NCBI GenBank assembly: GCA_947498355.1 | Contig: CANMKA010000002.1 | Coordinates: 62,001 to 126,000 of the forward strand | Source of the DNA: an uncultured Paraglaciecola sp. | GTDB lineage: Bacteria; Pseudomonadota; Gammaproteobacteria; Enterobacterales; Alteromonadaceae | Direction of reading: 5' to 3' | Length of the DNA: 64,000 nucleotides | Part shown: piece by piece, positions 1-8,782 of the stretch | Numbering within the stretch: the stretch's first letter is position 1 | Layout: the number at the start of each line of letters is the position of its first letter | Position numbers and translations under genes: made by a program | The notes under the pieces: model-generated | Seen by the model: only the letters and a program-made list of their open reading frames with translations | Told to the model about the DNA's origin: nothing | Database searches by the model: none

Positions 1-1055
1 TTGGTATTACTGACTTGCAGGCTGATGCGATTCTCGACCTTAAACTTCGCCAACTGGCCAAGCTGGAAGAACTCAGAATCAAAGGCGAGCAAGACGAGTT
101 AGCCAGTGAGCGTGATCAACTACAATTACTTTTAGGTTCAGATCGTCGTTTAAAAACCCTTCTTAAAAAGGAAATCCTCGCTGCGGCCGACACCTACGGT
201 GATGAGAGGCGCTCACCGATTGTTGAGCGAGGTGACGCCAAAGCCTTGTCTGAGAAAGATTTAGTGCCATCTGAGGCGGTGACAGTTGTGTTATCAGAAA
301 AAGGGTGGGCGCGTTGTGCTAAAGGCCATGATATTGATGCTAAAGCCTTGAGTTATAAAGCTGGAGATAGTTATCAATCGAGCCAAGTCGGGCGCAGTAA
401 CCAACAGGTGGTCTTTTTGGACTCGTCTGGGCGTACATTTTCTTGTGATGCCCACACTCTGCCATCCGCCAGAAGTCAGGGTGAGCCACTGACAGGGCGA
501 TTTAACCCAGTCTCAGGCGCTATCTTTGAGCACGTTGTGATGGGAGCAGACCAGCAAAAATATTTAATGGCTTCTGATGCAGGATACGGCTTTGTCGGAA
601 CGTTTGCCGACATGGTGAGTAAAAATAAAGCAGGCAAAGCCTACCTATCACTAGGTACTGCAGCAAAAGTGATTGAGCCCAAAGCAGTAAGTGATTTAGA
701 AACAGATTGGTGCCTAGCTATTTCAAATGAAGGCCGGATGTTAATGTTTCCACTGCGAGACTTACCACGCTTAGGCAAAGGCAAAGGCAATAAATTGATT
801 AACATACCTACGGCTAAGGCTCAGTCACGAGAAGAGTTTGTTAAAGTCTTAGTTGTGGTACCCCAGGGTGCAAATGTCAAAATTATTGCCGGTAAACGTG
901 GTATGACCCTAACTCAGTCCGATCTCGAACATTACCAAGGCGAGAGGGGGAGACGAGGAAACAAGCTACCAAGAGGTTTACAGCGTGTCGACAGTGTTGA
1001 AATAGAAGCGGCTGCTCTTTCAGGCGAGGAAGAGAGTTTAACTACACCAAACTAA
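1..1055 (+). CDS. parC: DNA topoisomerase IV subunit A, 3' portion
   Basis: ParC is the DNA-cleaving and wrapping subunit of topoisomerase IV, which with ParE decatenates daughter chromosomes. The reading frame is open from base 3 to the stop at 1053-1055, so the gene begins outside the window and only about 350 C-terminal residues are seen. The first residues, GITDLQADAILDLKLRQLAK, are the conserved end of the type IIA breakage domain, followed by a charged coiled-coil stretch. The remainder matches the beta-pinwheel C-terminal domain of ParC, with repeated blades such as VTVVLSEKGWARCAKGHDI and WCLAISNEGRMLMFPL. No GyrA box is seen, which favours ParC over GyrA. The gene converges on ftsX, separated by an inverted repeat. 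The internal TTG at 15 is not the true start. Confidence 0.93.
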   Translation, partial: GITDLQADAILDLKLRQLAKLEELRIKGEQDELASERDQLQLLLGSDRRLKTLLKKEILAAADTYGDERRSPIVERGDAKALSEKDLVPSEAVTVVLSEKGWARCAKGHDIDAKALSYKAGDSYQSSQVGRSNQQVVFLDSSGRTFSCDAHTLPSARSQGEPLTGRFNPVSGAIFEHVVMGADQQKYLMASDAGYGFVGTFADMVSKNKAGKAYLSLGTAAKVIEPKAVSDLETDWCLAISNEGRMLMFPLRDLPRLGKGKGNKLINIPTAKAQSREEFVKVLVVVPQGANVKIIAGKRGMTLTQSDLEHYQGERGRRGNKLPRGLQRVDSVEIEAAALSGEEESLTTPN

Positions 1056-1232
1056 GCTCGAGGTTAACGCGCATGGGAACTGACTTGGTGAGATTAACCC
1101 TCACCTCTAGATTTATTGAGCAAAGTCACTGTGGACTTTCTCAACTAGAGTAACCTTTGGTTAATTACTTTGGAGGGCTGGTATTAGCTAGCACAATTCT
1201 CGTACTGAGTTTCTGAGCGAAGTTTTTTATCA

Positions 1233-1263
1233 CCTTAGCCCTAGGTGTAATATAGGGCTAAGG
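1233..1263. terminator. Inverted repeat between convergent parC and ftsX
   Basis: A perfect 11-bp stem (CCTTAGCCCTA at 1233-1243, complement at 1253-1263) with a 9-base loop lies just past the ftsX stop and 180 bases past parC. There is no strong T-tract directly adjacent on either strand, so it is a probable but not classical bidirectional terminator. Confidence 0.5.
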
Positions 1264-1271
1264 TAACTTAG

Positions 1272-2264
1272 CTATGTAGGCTCAATATCTCTTACGTGAC
1301 GTTTTACGGATAAAAATGAACCACTTAAGCCTAGGAAAACCGAAATACCTAGCATACTGATGAAAGTATTAAAATCTAGGCCCGTTATATTAAAGTCCTT
1401 CTGATATAAGGCACTCACATTGGCAATGCTGGCACTCATCCACCACAGCAAAAGCGTTACAGCAATCCACGCGAGTAAGCCACCTAAAAATCCATACCAA
1501 AACCCCGTATACATAAAAGGGCGTTGAATAAAGGCATCTGTTGCTCCCACTAACTTCATGACCAAAATTTCGTCTTTTTTATTAAGAATGTTTAATCTTA
1601 TAGTGTTGCCTATGATTAAGGTAACAGCTAAAAATAGCAGTAAGGCGATTACGCTAACTAAGTCTTTAACTAGGTCTAGCAGTCCGTGAAGTCGCTCTAG
1701 CCACTCAATATCTAATTTCCCTATATCTACTTCACGTTCATTCTTGAGTTTTTCTAATAGTGCTCTAGCGGCCACAGGACTTGCGTGTCTTTGCGTTGGC
1801 GTAACTAACACAACGTTAGGCAATGGATTGCTATCGAGATAAGCAATCGCATCGCCAAACCCTGATAATTGTTTAAATTCGGCTAGGGCTTCATCGGCTG
1901 TAATCAAGGTAAGATCTTGTACTTCAGGCCACAGTTGTATGCGCTTAACGAGTTGATTAACATCTCTTTGACTGGCTTTATCTTTGATAAATAAAGAAAT
2001 TTGAGATGCATGCTCCCAACCCGCGCTAATTTGTTCAGTGTTTTTCACCATGACATACAAAGTGGTGGGTAATGTAATACTCAAACCCAGTACGCCTACC
2101 GTCATGGCTGATGACATACCTGATCGCCATAATTCACCTAGGCTTCCGAGAGCTTGGCGAAAATGATTAATGAAAAACATTAAGCAGCGTTGGAATAATG
2201 AAATTTTGCTTACGTGCGCACCTTGCGCTCTATTCTTAAACAAGGGATTCAATGCGCTCTCCAC
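1272..2264 (-). CDS. ftsX: Cell division protein FtsX (ABC-type permease)
   Basis: FtsX is the inner-membrane partner of FtsE. The complex links septal-ring constriction to activation of cell-wall amidases through EnvC. The 330-residue product has a cytoplasmic N-terminus, a first hydrophobic segment near residues 52-73, a large periplasmic domain (about 74-195) and three further membrane segments near 200-225, 250-275 and 300-318. The motif NILNKKDEILVMKLVGATDAFI, shared with FtsX/MacB-type permeases, lies after the second segment. It follows ftsE by 35 bases and closes the ftsY-ftsE-ftsX operon. In E. coli rpoH follows ftsX, but here the next gene is convergent parC. The start chosen gives a normal family length. 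Confidence 0.93.
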   Translation of the reverse strand: MESALNPLFKNRAQGAHVSKISLFQRCLMFFINHFRQALGSLGELWRSGMSSAMTVGVLGLSITLPTTLYVMVKNTEQISAGWEHASQISLFIKDKASQRDVNQLVKRIQLWPEVQDLTLITADEALAEFKQLSGFGDAIAYLDSNPLPNVVLVTPTQRHASPVAARALLEKLKNEREVDIGKLDIEWLERLHGLLDLVKDLVSVIALLLFLAVTLIIGNTIRLNILNKKDEILVMKLVGATDAFIQRPFMYTGFWYGFLGGLLAWIAVTLLLWWMSASIANVSALYQKDFNITGLDFNTFISMLGISVFLGLSGSFLSVKRHVRDIEPT

Positions 2265-2299
2265 TTACAAAAAAGGTTTGCGATTTGTTTAACGCACTA

Positions 2300-2995
2300 T
2301 TAAACATAGAATTCGTCTTGGGTCGGCTCTTCATGCAAGCCGTCAGTAATCATTTGGCCGTGTTTTAAGGTTAATGTACGGTACTTCATACGCGCGATTA
2401 AGCCTAAATCATGGGTAGCGATAAGGACAGATACACCCGCTTGATTAAAGTCTTCGAATAGACGAATGATCTCCATCGATAATTTAGGATCTAAATTACC
2501 TGTTGGCTCATCGGCAAGCAGCAAAGGCGGTTTATTGACTACCGCCCGAGCAATACCAACACGCTGCTGTTCGCCACCAGACAGCATGGCGGGAAGGCTT
2601 TTAATCTTGTCCCTAAGACCGACCATTTCTAAGGCGGCATGAACGCGCTTGGCAATTTCTTTATGAGAATAACCTTCAATGACTAAGGGCAGTGCCACGT
2701 TGTCGAACACAGACTTATCCATAAGTAACTGATGGCTTTGAAAAATCATTCCGATGTCACGTCGAATATAAGCAATATCATTGCGCTGGATACGATTTAA
2801 GTCATGGCCGTTAATAAATACATTGCCCACTGTGGGTCGTTCCATGATTGATATGAGCTTAAGTAGGGTGCTTTTTCCTGCCCCTGAGTGACCGGTTAAA
2901 AAAGCCATTTCTCCAGGTTCAATATGAAAATTGACCTTTCTCAGGGCTTGCTGGCCACCAGGATAAGTTTTGCTCACTTGCTCAAATTTAATCAT
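2300..2995 (-). CDS. ftsE: Cell division ATP-binding protein FtsE
   Basis: FtsE is the ABC ATPase that drives FtsX at the division septum. The protein has Walker A (GHSGAGKST), the signature LSGGEQQR, and Walker B with D-loop ([12 protein letters not shown]), then the switch histidine in ATHD. The open frame extends upstream to 3079, inside ftsY, but the homologous start is the ATG at 2993-2995 ([14 protein letters not shown]), giving 231 residues, typical for FtsE. It starts 19 bases after the ftsY stop and is followed by ftsX, so the three genes form one transcription unit. Confidence 0.95.
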   Translation of the reverse strand: MIKFEQVSKTYPGGQQALRKVNFHIEPGEMAFLTGHSGAGKSTLLKLISIMERPTVGNVFINGHDLNRIQRNDIAYIRRDIGMIFQSHQLLMDKSVFDNVALPLVIEGYSHKEIAKRVHAALEMVGLRDKIKSLPAMLSGGEQQRVGIARAVVNKPPLLLADEPTGNLDPKLSMEIIRLFEDFNQAGVSVLIATHDLGLIARMKYRTLTLKHGQMITDGLHEEPTQDEFYV

Positions 2996-3014
2996 TTGGA
3001 ATGCGCTATTTTGG

Positions 3015-4310
3015 TTATTCTTCGTTCTCTGTAAAAAGGGCGTCGACAAAATCTTGTCCATCGAAAGGCCGCAAATCATCTATGCCTTCACCTATTCCGA
3101 CATAGCGAATAGGGATTTCAAATTGATCTGCAATGGCAAAAATGACCCCACCTTTGGCGGTACCATCTAATTTAGTTAAGCTGATCCCTGTTAAACCGAC
3201 TGCTTCGTGGAATAGCTTTGTTTGGCTGACGGCATTTTGTCCAGTACTGGCATCTAAGGTCAACATAATTTCGTGGGGCGCATCAGGAGATATCTTTTTC
3301 ATCACCCTCACCACTTTTTTCAGCTCTTCCATTAAGTGGTCTTTGTTTTGTAAACGACCAGCAGTATCAGCAATAAGAATATCTATTCCTTTTGCTTTTG
3401 CTGATTGGAATGCATCAAATATTACCGACGCACTATCCGAACCTGTTTGCTGTGCAACTACGGGTATGTTGTTACGCTCACCCCATACTTGCAGTTGCTC
3501 AACGGCAGCGGCTCGAAAGGTATCGCCTGCCGCTAACATGACATTTTTGCCTTGTTGTTGAAACTGCTTAGCCATCTTGCCTATTGTGGTGGTTTTGCCT
3601 ACGCCGTTAACCCCTACCATTAGAATAACAAAAGGGCCTTGCTCCACTTGAGTGCTTAACGGGCTCTCGACTTTCTTTAAGATAGTCGTCATTTGCTGTT
3701 TCAATAAATCGTATAAAGCATCGCCATCTTTTAGTTGGGCTCGGTTGGCACTGTCGGTGAGTTGTTTAATAATTTTTACTGTGGTGTTCATACCCAAATC
3801 GGCGACGAGTAATTGAGTTTCTAGTTCTTCGAACAAGTCATCATCAATGGCTTTACCGCGAAATAGTCCAGCAATACCGCTGCCAATGCTGACTTTTGTT
3901 TTAGCTAGGCTTTGCTTTAACTTACTAAAAAAGCTGGGTTTTTCTTTTGGTTTAGGGCTGGGTTGAACAGTAGAATCTCGCTTGGGTTCTGGTTCTTCAT
4001 GAGGAAGAGCCGTTGGCAGGCTGTCTGTTTTGGTTTGCTGCTCAGGTGCGGGCTCTGTGCTTATTGATGATTCAGCTTTGTTCTGCTTTTGATTGTTTGC
4101 ACTTGCAGGGGGATTAGAAACTAAATCTTGAGCAGTGTCGATAGTCTCTGGGCCTGCCGTCGTTAGTGGTTTAGCATCATCATTCTCGATACTCTCGGTA
4201 TTCTCTATGTTTTCGGATGCCCCAGCTACGTGATTTTCAGGTGCTTCTGGGGTTACTTTGGGAGACGTTTTGGGTTTGTCTTTTTTTAGCCAATTAAAAA
4301 ACTTTGACAT
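3015..4310 (-). CDS. ftsY: Signal recognition particle receptor FtsY
   Basis: FtsY is the SRP receptor GTPase that delivers ribosome-nascent chain complexes to the Sec translocon. The product has about 431 residues. An acidic, Pro/Glu/Lys-rich membrane-targeting region fills roughly residues 10-140, followed by the helical N domain and the G domain with GVNGVGKTTTIGKMA (G1), DTAGR (G3) and TKLDGTAKGG (G4). I chose the ATG at 4308-4310 (MSKFFNWLKKDK), which matches the family start; the open frame upstream to 4436 overlaps the divergent rsmD gene and is not needed. It is the first gene of the ftsYEX operon. Confidence 0.95.
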   Translation of the reverse strand: MSKFFNWLKKDKPKTSPKVTPEAPENHVAGASENIENTESIENDDAKPLTTAGPETIDTAQDLVSNPPASANNQKQNKAESSISTEPAPEQQTKTDSLPTALPHEEPEPKRDSTVQPSPKPKEKPSFFSKLKQSLAKTKVSIGSGIAGLFRGKAIDDDLFEELETQLLVADLGMNTTVKIIKQLTDSANRAQLKDGDALYDLLKQQMTTILKKVESPLSTQVEQGPFVILMVGVNGVGKTTTIGKMAKQFQQQGKNVMLAAGDTFRAAAVEQLQVWGERNNIPVVAQQTGSDSASVIFDAFQSAKAKGIDILIADTAGRLQNKDHLMEELKKVVRVMKKISPDAPHEIMLTLDASTGQNAVSQTKLFHEAVGLTGISLTKLDGTAKGGVIFAIADQFEIPIRYVGIGEGIDDLRPFDGQDFVDALFTENEE

Positions 4311-4393
4311 ATTGGTGAAAATCCTTGGAATTTCGTTAAGTGATTTAAGTACACTATGTATCTGTATCATCAATAATAGCATTTCTACCCCAA

Positions 4394-4978
4394 ATGAAGC
4401 GAGGCGTAAAAACACCCCAAAAGGCAAATGGTGCAATTCGTATTATCAGTGGCCAATGGCGCGGGCGAAAATTACCCGTTTTAGACGTCCAAGGACTAAG
4501 ACCTACGACGGATAGGAGCAAAGAAACGTTATTTAACTGGTTAATGCCTTACGTACAAAATGCGGTCTGTTTGGATGCATTTGCGGGTTCAGGTGGGCTG
4601 GGTTTTGAAGCCCTCTCCAGATATGCAAAAAATGCAGTGTTTGTTGAGCTTGATCCAAAGGTGGTCAAACAGCTTTATGCAAACATTGATTTACTAAAAA
4701 TTGAATCAAATAAGGTTAAGGTTATACATGGCGATGCGGCAACTGAGCCTAGCTTAGCCGGTAGTGCTTTTGATCTGATCTTTCTTGACCCTCCCTTTAA
4801 CAAAGGGCTTTTGCCTAAAATTATCCAGAGAATTGATGCCGAGCACATGTTGAAAGACAATGGCGTAGTGTATGTCGAATGTGAGGCTCAATGCGTGTAT
4901 TCGGTGCCAGCTAGTTGGGCACTATTGAAAGAAAAAAACACATCACACCTTACCTCTCGCCTGTATCAACTCAAATAA
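4394..4978 (+). CDS. rsmD: 16S rRNA (guanine-966-N2) methyltransferase RsmD
   Basis: RsmD methylates N2 of G966 in 16S rRNA during 30S assembly, using S-adenosylmethionine. The 194-residue protein has the N-terminal IRIISGQWRGRKLPV segment, SAM motif I (CLDAFAGSGGLGFEALSR) and the catalytic DPPF motif (FDLIFLDPPFNKG). Its length and layout are those of the family. It is divergent from ftsY with about 83 bases between the starts, the same pairing as in E. coli. A hairpin at 4993-5016 follows the stop. Confidence 0.93.
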   Translation: MKRGVKTPQKANGAIRIISGQWRGRKLPVLDVQGLRPTTDRSKETLFNWLMPYVQNAVCLDAFAGSGGLGFEALSRYAKNAVFVELDPKVVKQLYANIDLLKIESNKVKVIHGDAATEPSLAGSAFDLIFLDPPFNKGLLPKIIQRIDAEHMLKDNGVVYVECEAQCVYSVPASWALLKEKNTSHLTSRLYQLK

Positions 4979-4992
4979 CCTTAGCTGTCATA

Positions 4993-5016
4993 AAATGCAG
5001 TCAAAGAACTGCATTT
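4993..5016 (+). terminator. Hairpin after rsmD
   Basis: AAATGCAGT and its exact complement ACTGCATTT are separated by 6 bases, 14 bases past the rsmD stop. There is only a weak T-run afterwards, so the call is tentative. Confidence 0.45.
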
Positions 5017-5120
5017 AAATCTGCTTGGTTAGTTCGACAGGATAGAGGAGGTAGCAGAAAAGCCCATATATTTGAACTAGCTTTGTCGTTTTAATAGATT
5101 AGCTTTGTCGAATTAAGCAA

Positions 5121-5720
5121 TCAAATAATTTCTATACCTATATTGCTTATCCCTTCGGAAGTGGCAAAGGCTTTTAGACGTTTGCAGGTGTCTGCATTTT
5201 TAGGATGCTGTTTTAACAAGACTAATAGTTCTTGTTGGGTTGCAATTTCCCATGCCATTAGTGGGTGAGCCTTAATTTCGGCATTTGATAGCGCTTCTTC
5301 TGCTTGAGCTTCGATAAATGCTTCAACTCCCCCTTGAGATAGCTTACTGACGACTACAGCGCCCTGTAAATCTTCTTGCTGAATAAGCTGAATAATAGCC
5401 GTCATTGACATACAAACATCTATAGCAGGGAATACCCCGTAGTTGTCAAATTGCTCAGCATCAGGCACCAACTCTTCCACTTTTTCGAGTTGAACGGAAA
5501 AGTTGATTTTACTTTTGGGGCTACTCAGCCACTCCCAGATTGAATTCAGGGTATTCCTATATTGAGTTGGATCTGCGAACTCGGTAACTTCACAAAACAA
5601 TAGATAGTTTGGCAACATACGTTCGAGTAAAGTGGCAGAAAAGGCGATTGCTTGCCAGCCATTAAGTTCTCTAACTTGTTGAAAGGTATTTAATTTCTCA
5701 CTCAAAATGTTTTCACTCAT
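5121..5720 (-). CDS. yjaG: DUF416 (YjaG) family protein
   Basis: This 199-residue cytoplasmic protein matches the YjaG/DUF416 family, for which I know no established function. Recognisable family parts are the N-terminal LNGWQAIAFSATLLERMLPNY, a central DNYGVFPAIDVCMSMTAIIQ block, and VEAFIEAQ before a conserved HPLMAWEI-type stretch. The length is normal for the family. It is monocistronic: rsmD converges on its 3' side and a 390-base gap lies upstream. There is no signal peptide and no membrane segment. Confidence 0.8.
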   Translation of the reverse strand: MSENILSEKLNTFQQVRELNGWQAIAFSATLLERMLPNYLLFCEVTEFADPTQYRNTLNSIWEWLSSPKSKINFSVQLEKVEELVPDAEQFDNYGVFPAIDVCMSMTAIIQLIQQEDLQGAVVVSKLSQGGVEAFIEAQAEEALSNAEIKAHPLMAWEIATQQELLVLLKQHPKNADTCKRLKAFATSEGISNIGIEII

Positions 5721-6111
5721 GGTTTACACTAATGGTAATATTAACGTTAGTTGACTGTCTGTTCACACTCGATTGTTACCGTCACGTAATTTTTTTCACG
5801 TTGGGCTGAGTAGAATACGTCGATTCCGCCGAGATTGCCTGTCTTAACCTAAGTTCAGTTTATTTCACTGCTATTTTGCACCTAAATTATCCATACAAAG
5901 TAACTAATTTGTAAAAAATGGGTTTTACTGGTTTAAATTCAATCACCTAAATGATTTAATCTAAACCGTCTGATTAAGTTTTTATCCCAAATAAAGACTT
6001 AATGCTCGAATGATGTAGGTAAACATCAAGCATTTTGAGTAGCTATTTTGAATCAATGGTCTTTAATAATAGATCTGAACTTTTTAATTAGAAAAACAAG
6101 AGGATGGATGT
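5721..6111. other. Intergenic stretch between yjaG and a small HTH gene
   Basis: These 391 bases are AT-rich and hold the divergent promoters for the DUF416 gene and the small HTH gene. A purine-rich ribosome-binding site (AAGAGGA) lies upstream of the ATG at 6112. I see no other gene, repeat or RNA here. Confidence 0.5.
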
Positions 6112-6294
6112 ATGAGTCTGATGACAGTTGCACAAGTGGCGCAATTTTTAGGTGTTCAAGACGTAAGAGTTGAAAGGTTAGAAAGAGAGAGCTTATTAAT
6201 TGCTGCTGATAAGGATGCGGATGGTAATCCTTTGTTTGATAAAGATGCAGTAGAAAAGTATAAAGTGCTAGCTGAACGTTTAGGCGGGATCTAG
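6112..6294 (+). CDS. Small helix-turn-helix (MerR/excisionase-like) protein
   Basis: This 60-residue protein begins MTVAQVAQFLGV within its first 15 residues, the pattern of a winged-helix recognition segment as in MerR-like or excisionase-like domains. The second half (NPLFDKDAVEKYKVLAERL) resembles the wing and dimer helix of such small DNA-binding proteins. A good ribosome-binding site and a terminator at 6303-6343 frame it as an independent small gene. No integrase or phage gene is nearby, so I read it as a housekeeping small regulator of unknown target rather than a phage excisionase. Confidence 0.65.
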   Translation: MSLMTVAQVAQFLGVQDVRVERLERESLLIAADKDADGNPLFDKDAVEKYKVLAERLGGI

Positions 6295-6302
6295 CTTAAA
6301 GG

Positions 6303-6343
6303 GGCCTCCGTTTTTACAGAGGCCACAGTCTCTCTGTTTTTTA
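6303..6343 (+). terminator. Terminator after the small HTH gene
   Basis: A GGCCTC/GAGGCC stem (6303-6308 and 6319-6324) is followed by a second small hairpin (ACAGtctctCTGT) and a run of six T. It sits directly after the stop codon at 6292-6294. Confidence 0.7.
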
Positions 6344-6395
6344 TGTCTCAATCATTCTAAGGTAATACTCCAGCTCCCGTACATGTTGAATACCT

Positions 6396-7094
6396 ATGCA
6401 TTTCAATAGCCTTGTTCAAGGCACTTTAGTCAAGCGTTACAAACGTTTTTTAGCCGATGTAGAACTAAATTCTGGCGAGTTAGTCGTGGCACATTGCCCT
6501 AATACAGGCGCCATGACTGGATGTGCCGAGCCTGGCTGGCGAGTTTGGTTATCTCCTAGTAATAATCCCAAGCGTAAGTTGGCTTACACGTGGGAATTGG
6601 CGCAAACCGACAATAACGATTGGATTGGCATTAATACACAAAATGCTAATAAGTTGGTATCTGAAGCTTTGACTAAAGGTGTTATTACCGAATTACTCGG
6701 TTACCAAACTGTGCAAGCAGAGGTTAAATTTGGCGAAGAAAATAGTCGAGTCGATTTTTTGTTGGCGGGCAATGACAAACCAAACTGTTACCTAGAAGTA
6801 AAATCAGTGACCCTAGCGCTAGATGAAAAAGGATTTTTCCCCGATGCAAAGACCGAACGAGGTCGGAAACATCTCAGAGAGTTAGCAAGTATTGCTCAAC
6901 AAGGTCAACGTGCCGTGCTGCTTTTCTGCGTACAACATACTGGCATTCAGTCGGTCAGCATAGCTAAGCATATTGATGAAAAGTATGCCCAAGAATGGGA
7001 AAGAGCGAAGGAAGCGGGAGTGGAAGTTTTTTGCTACAGCACTAATATCAACAACCAACAAGCGACACTTGCACACAGTCTGCCGTTTATTTAA
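6396..7094 (+). CDS. sfsA: Sugar fermentation stimulation protein homologue SfsA
   Basis: SfsA is a widely conserved protein with an N-terminal OB-like DNA-binding part and a C-terminal nuclease-like fold; in E. coli its overproduction stimulates maltose genes, but its true role is unsettled. The 232 residues include the N-terminal GTLVKRYKRFLADVEL, AHCPNTGAMTGC, and the nuclease-like core ENSRVDFLL ... CYLEVKSVTL with FPDAKTERGRKHLREL. These are the family's diagnostic blocks and the length is typical. It lies just before dksA, the gene order also found in E. coli. Confidence 0.93.
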   Translation: MHFNSLVQGTLVKRYKRFLADVELNSGELVVAHCPNTGAMTGCAEPGWRVWLSPSNNPKRKLAYTWELAQTDNNDWIGINTQNANKLVSEALTKGVITELLGYQTVQAEVKFGEENSRVDFLLAGNDKPNCYLEVKSVTLALDEKGFFPDAKTERGRKHLRELASIAQQGQRAVLLFCVQHTGIQSVSIAKHIDEKYAQEWERAKEAGVEVFCYSTNINNQQATLAHSLPFI

Positions 7095-7271
7095 GCGTAT
7101 ATTTATCAGTAATGGGTTGATTTTTAAGTCCAGTGCCTCAATATCTCACCCGCACTATGACTTCCGCCATATGGATAAGTTAGCCAGCAAGGATTGCCTG
7201 AGAGTTGGCTTTCTGGTATACATGTCGGCCTGCGCGTTATCGCTCGTGCCGAAGTTTAGGAGAATTGGCTT

Positions 7272-7721
7272 ATGCCAACAACAAAAACAAATAAAACATT
7301 AGGATTATTAGCGCTAGCCGGTCTGGCTCCTTATCAGGAGAAGAAAGGCGAAGAGTATATGGGTGCCCCACAATTGGAGCATTTTGCTGCGCTGTTAAAA
7401 GCATGGAGAGATCAACTTCGGGAAGAAGTCGACAGAACTGTGCACCACATGCAAGACGAAGCTGCAAACTTCCCTGATCCAGTAGATAGAGCTGCTCAAG
7501 AAGAAGAATTTAGCTTGGAATTACGTACTCGAGACAGAGAGCGTAAGCTGATTAAAAAGATTGAAAAAACGTTGAAACGTATTGAAGACGACGATTTTGG
7601 ATTTTGTGACGCCTGTGGCATCGAAATAGGTGTGCGCCGTCTTGAAGCAAGACCAACGGCAGACATGTGTATCGATTGTAAAACCTTAGCTGAAATCAAA
7701 GAAAAACAGTTGCAGGGCTAA
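7272..7721 (+). CDS. dksA: RNA polymerase-binding transcription factor DksA
   Basis: DksA binds the secondary channel of RNA polymerase and works with ppGpp in the stringent response. The 149-residue product is nearly colinear with the E. coli protein. It has the coiled-coil tip motif [17 protein letters not shown], with the functionally important DxxDxA at the tip, and a four-cysteine zinc finger (CDACG ... CIDC). It is preceded by sfsA and followed by gluQ, as in many gammaproteobacteria. Confidence 0.97.
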   Translation: MPTTKTNKTLGLLALAGLAPYQEKKGEEYMGAPQLEHFAALLKAWRDQLREEVDRTVHHMQDEAANFPDPVDRAAQEEEFSLELRTRDRERKLIKKIEKTLKRIEDDDFGFCDACGIEIGVRRLEARPTADMCIDCKTLAEIKEKQLQG

Positions 7722-7833
7722 CCCCATAACTGATTTTTTGTAGTTTGGCGTGCTGTAGTGTCAGAGTGTTCTTTACTCAGAATTGTACGCCTTATCTTGC
7801 CTATTTAAATGCTATTCCGTTGCAGGTTATTTC

Positions 7834-8736
7834 GTGACTTGTTCCCTTTCTTATATTGGTAGATTTGCCCCTTCTCCTTCAGGACCTTTACATTTTGGTT
7901 CCCTAGTTACAGCTGTTGGTAGTTATCTACAAGCCAAATCTAATGATGGTAAGTGGTTACTTCGTATCGAAGATATTGATCCTCCAAGAGAAGTCGTAGG
8001 CGCAAGTGATGCTATTTTTCGCTGTTTAGATGCTCATGCTCTGCACTGGGACGGCCAGCCAAGTTACCAAAGTCAGCACAGCGAACGCTATGAAGCGCGC
8101 ATTCAACAGTTAGTTGAGGCCGACTTGGCTTATGTCTGTCAATGCACTCGGGCAAGTCTAACTAAATTGGGTTCTGGTGATTGCCCATGTCTTAAAAATA
8201 AAATGCCTCTTGTAGAGGGCGCAATTCGATTCCGCCACAATCAGCCTATTCAGACATTTGAAGATAGGCTATTAAGGCGTGTCACTATTCCTCCTGAAGA
8301 ATTGACTACGCAATTTGCGATTCGGCGAAGAGATGGTCTTTTTGCCTATCAACTCGCTGTGGTTACCGATGACATTGAGCAAGGCATAACTGAGGTAGCG
8401 CGTGGGGCCGATCTGTTATCAGCAACAGTTTTTCAATTAGCTTTGTATCAAGCTTTTAAGCATACGCCACCGAGTTTCTTGCACTTTCCCTTAGTGATGA
8501 ATACGTCTGGCCTTAAGTTGAGTAAGCAGAACCATGCGCCAGCTATCGTTTTGTCTCAGGCCTCAAACAATTTAACCCATGCTTTACGCTTTTTAGGTTT
8601 ACGCGTACCAGACAATTTATTAGGCGCTTTGCCTGAGGTTATTTTAGAGTGGGCTGTGGTTAATTGGAACTTGGACGATGTGGTGGCAAAAACCGAACAG
8701 ATAGATAATAGAATTGAAGGCCCAGACAGGATATGA
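7834..8736 (+). CDS. gluQ: Glutamyl-Q tRNA(Asp) synthetase
   Basis: GluQRS attaches glutamate to the queuosine base at position 34 of tRNA(Asp). It is a truncated GluRS lacking the anticodon-binding domain. The product (about 300 residues) has GRFAPSPSGPLHFGSL, containing the HIGH-like element HFGS, a zinc-binding cysteine set around CQCTR and CPC, and LKLSKQN as the KMSKS equivalent. The frame is open from a TTG at 7783, but the GTG at 7834 (VTCSLSYIGRFAPS) places the catalytic motif at the usual distance from the N-terminus. It lies between dksA and pcnB, a conserved order. Confidence 0.9.
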   Translation: MTCSLSYIGRFAPSPSGPLHFGSLVTAVGSYLQAKSNDGKWLLRIEDIDPPREVVGASDAIFRCLDAHALHWDGQPSYQSQHSERYEARIQQLVEADLAYVCQCTRASLTKLGSGDCPCLKNKMPLVEGAIRFRHNQPIQTFEDRLLRRVTIPPEELTTQFAIRRRDGLFAYQLAVVTDDIEQGITEVARGADLLSATVFQLALYQAFKHTPPSFLHFPLVMNTSGLKLSKQNHAPAIVLSQASNNLTHALRFLGLRVPDNLLGALPEVILEWAVVNWNLDDVVAKTEQIDNRIEGPDRI

Positions 8737-8766
8737 TTAGCCAAATTTTTTAAGGCTACCTGGGTT

Positions 8767-8782
8767 AGGAGAGCAAGCTATT
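8767..8782 (+). promoter_or_regulatory. Ribosome-binding site and ATT start of pcnB
   Basis: AGGAG at 8767-8771 is 8 bases upstream of ATT at 8780-8782, in frame with pcnB. No ATG, GTG or TTG in the frame has comparable spacing. E. coli pcnB is known to start at AUU, which keeps its expression low and dependent on IF3 discrimination. Confidence 0.7.

Noticed and set aside
6112-6294. Phage excisionase reading of the small HTH gene.
   Set aside because: No integrase, attachment repeats or phage genes nearby, and the flanking genes are in conserved core order.
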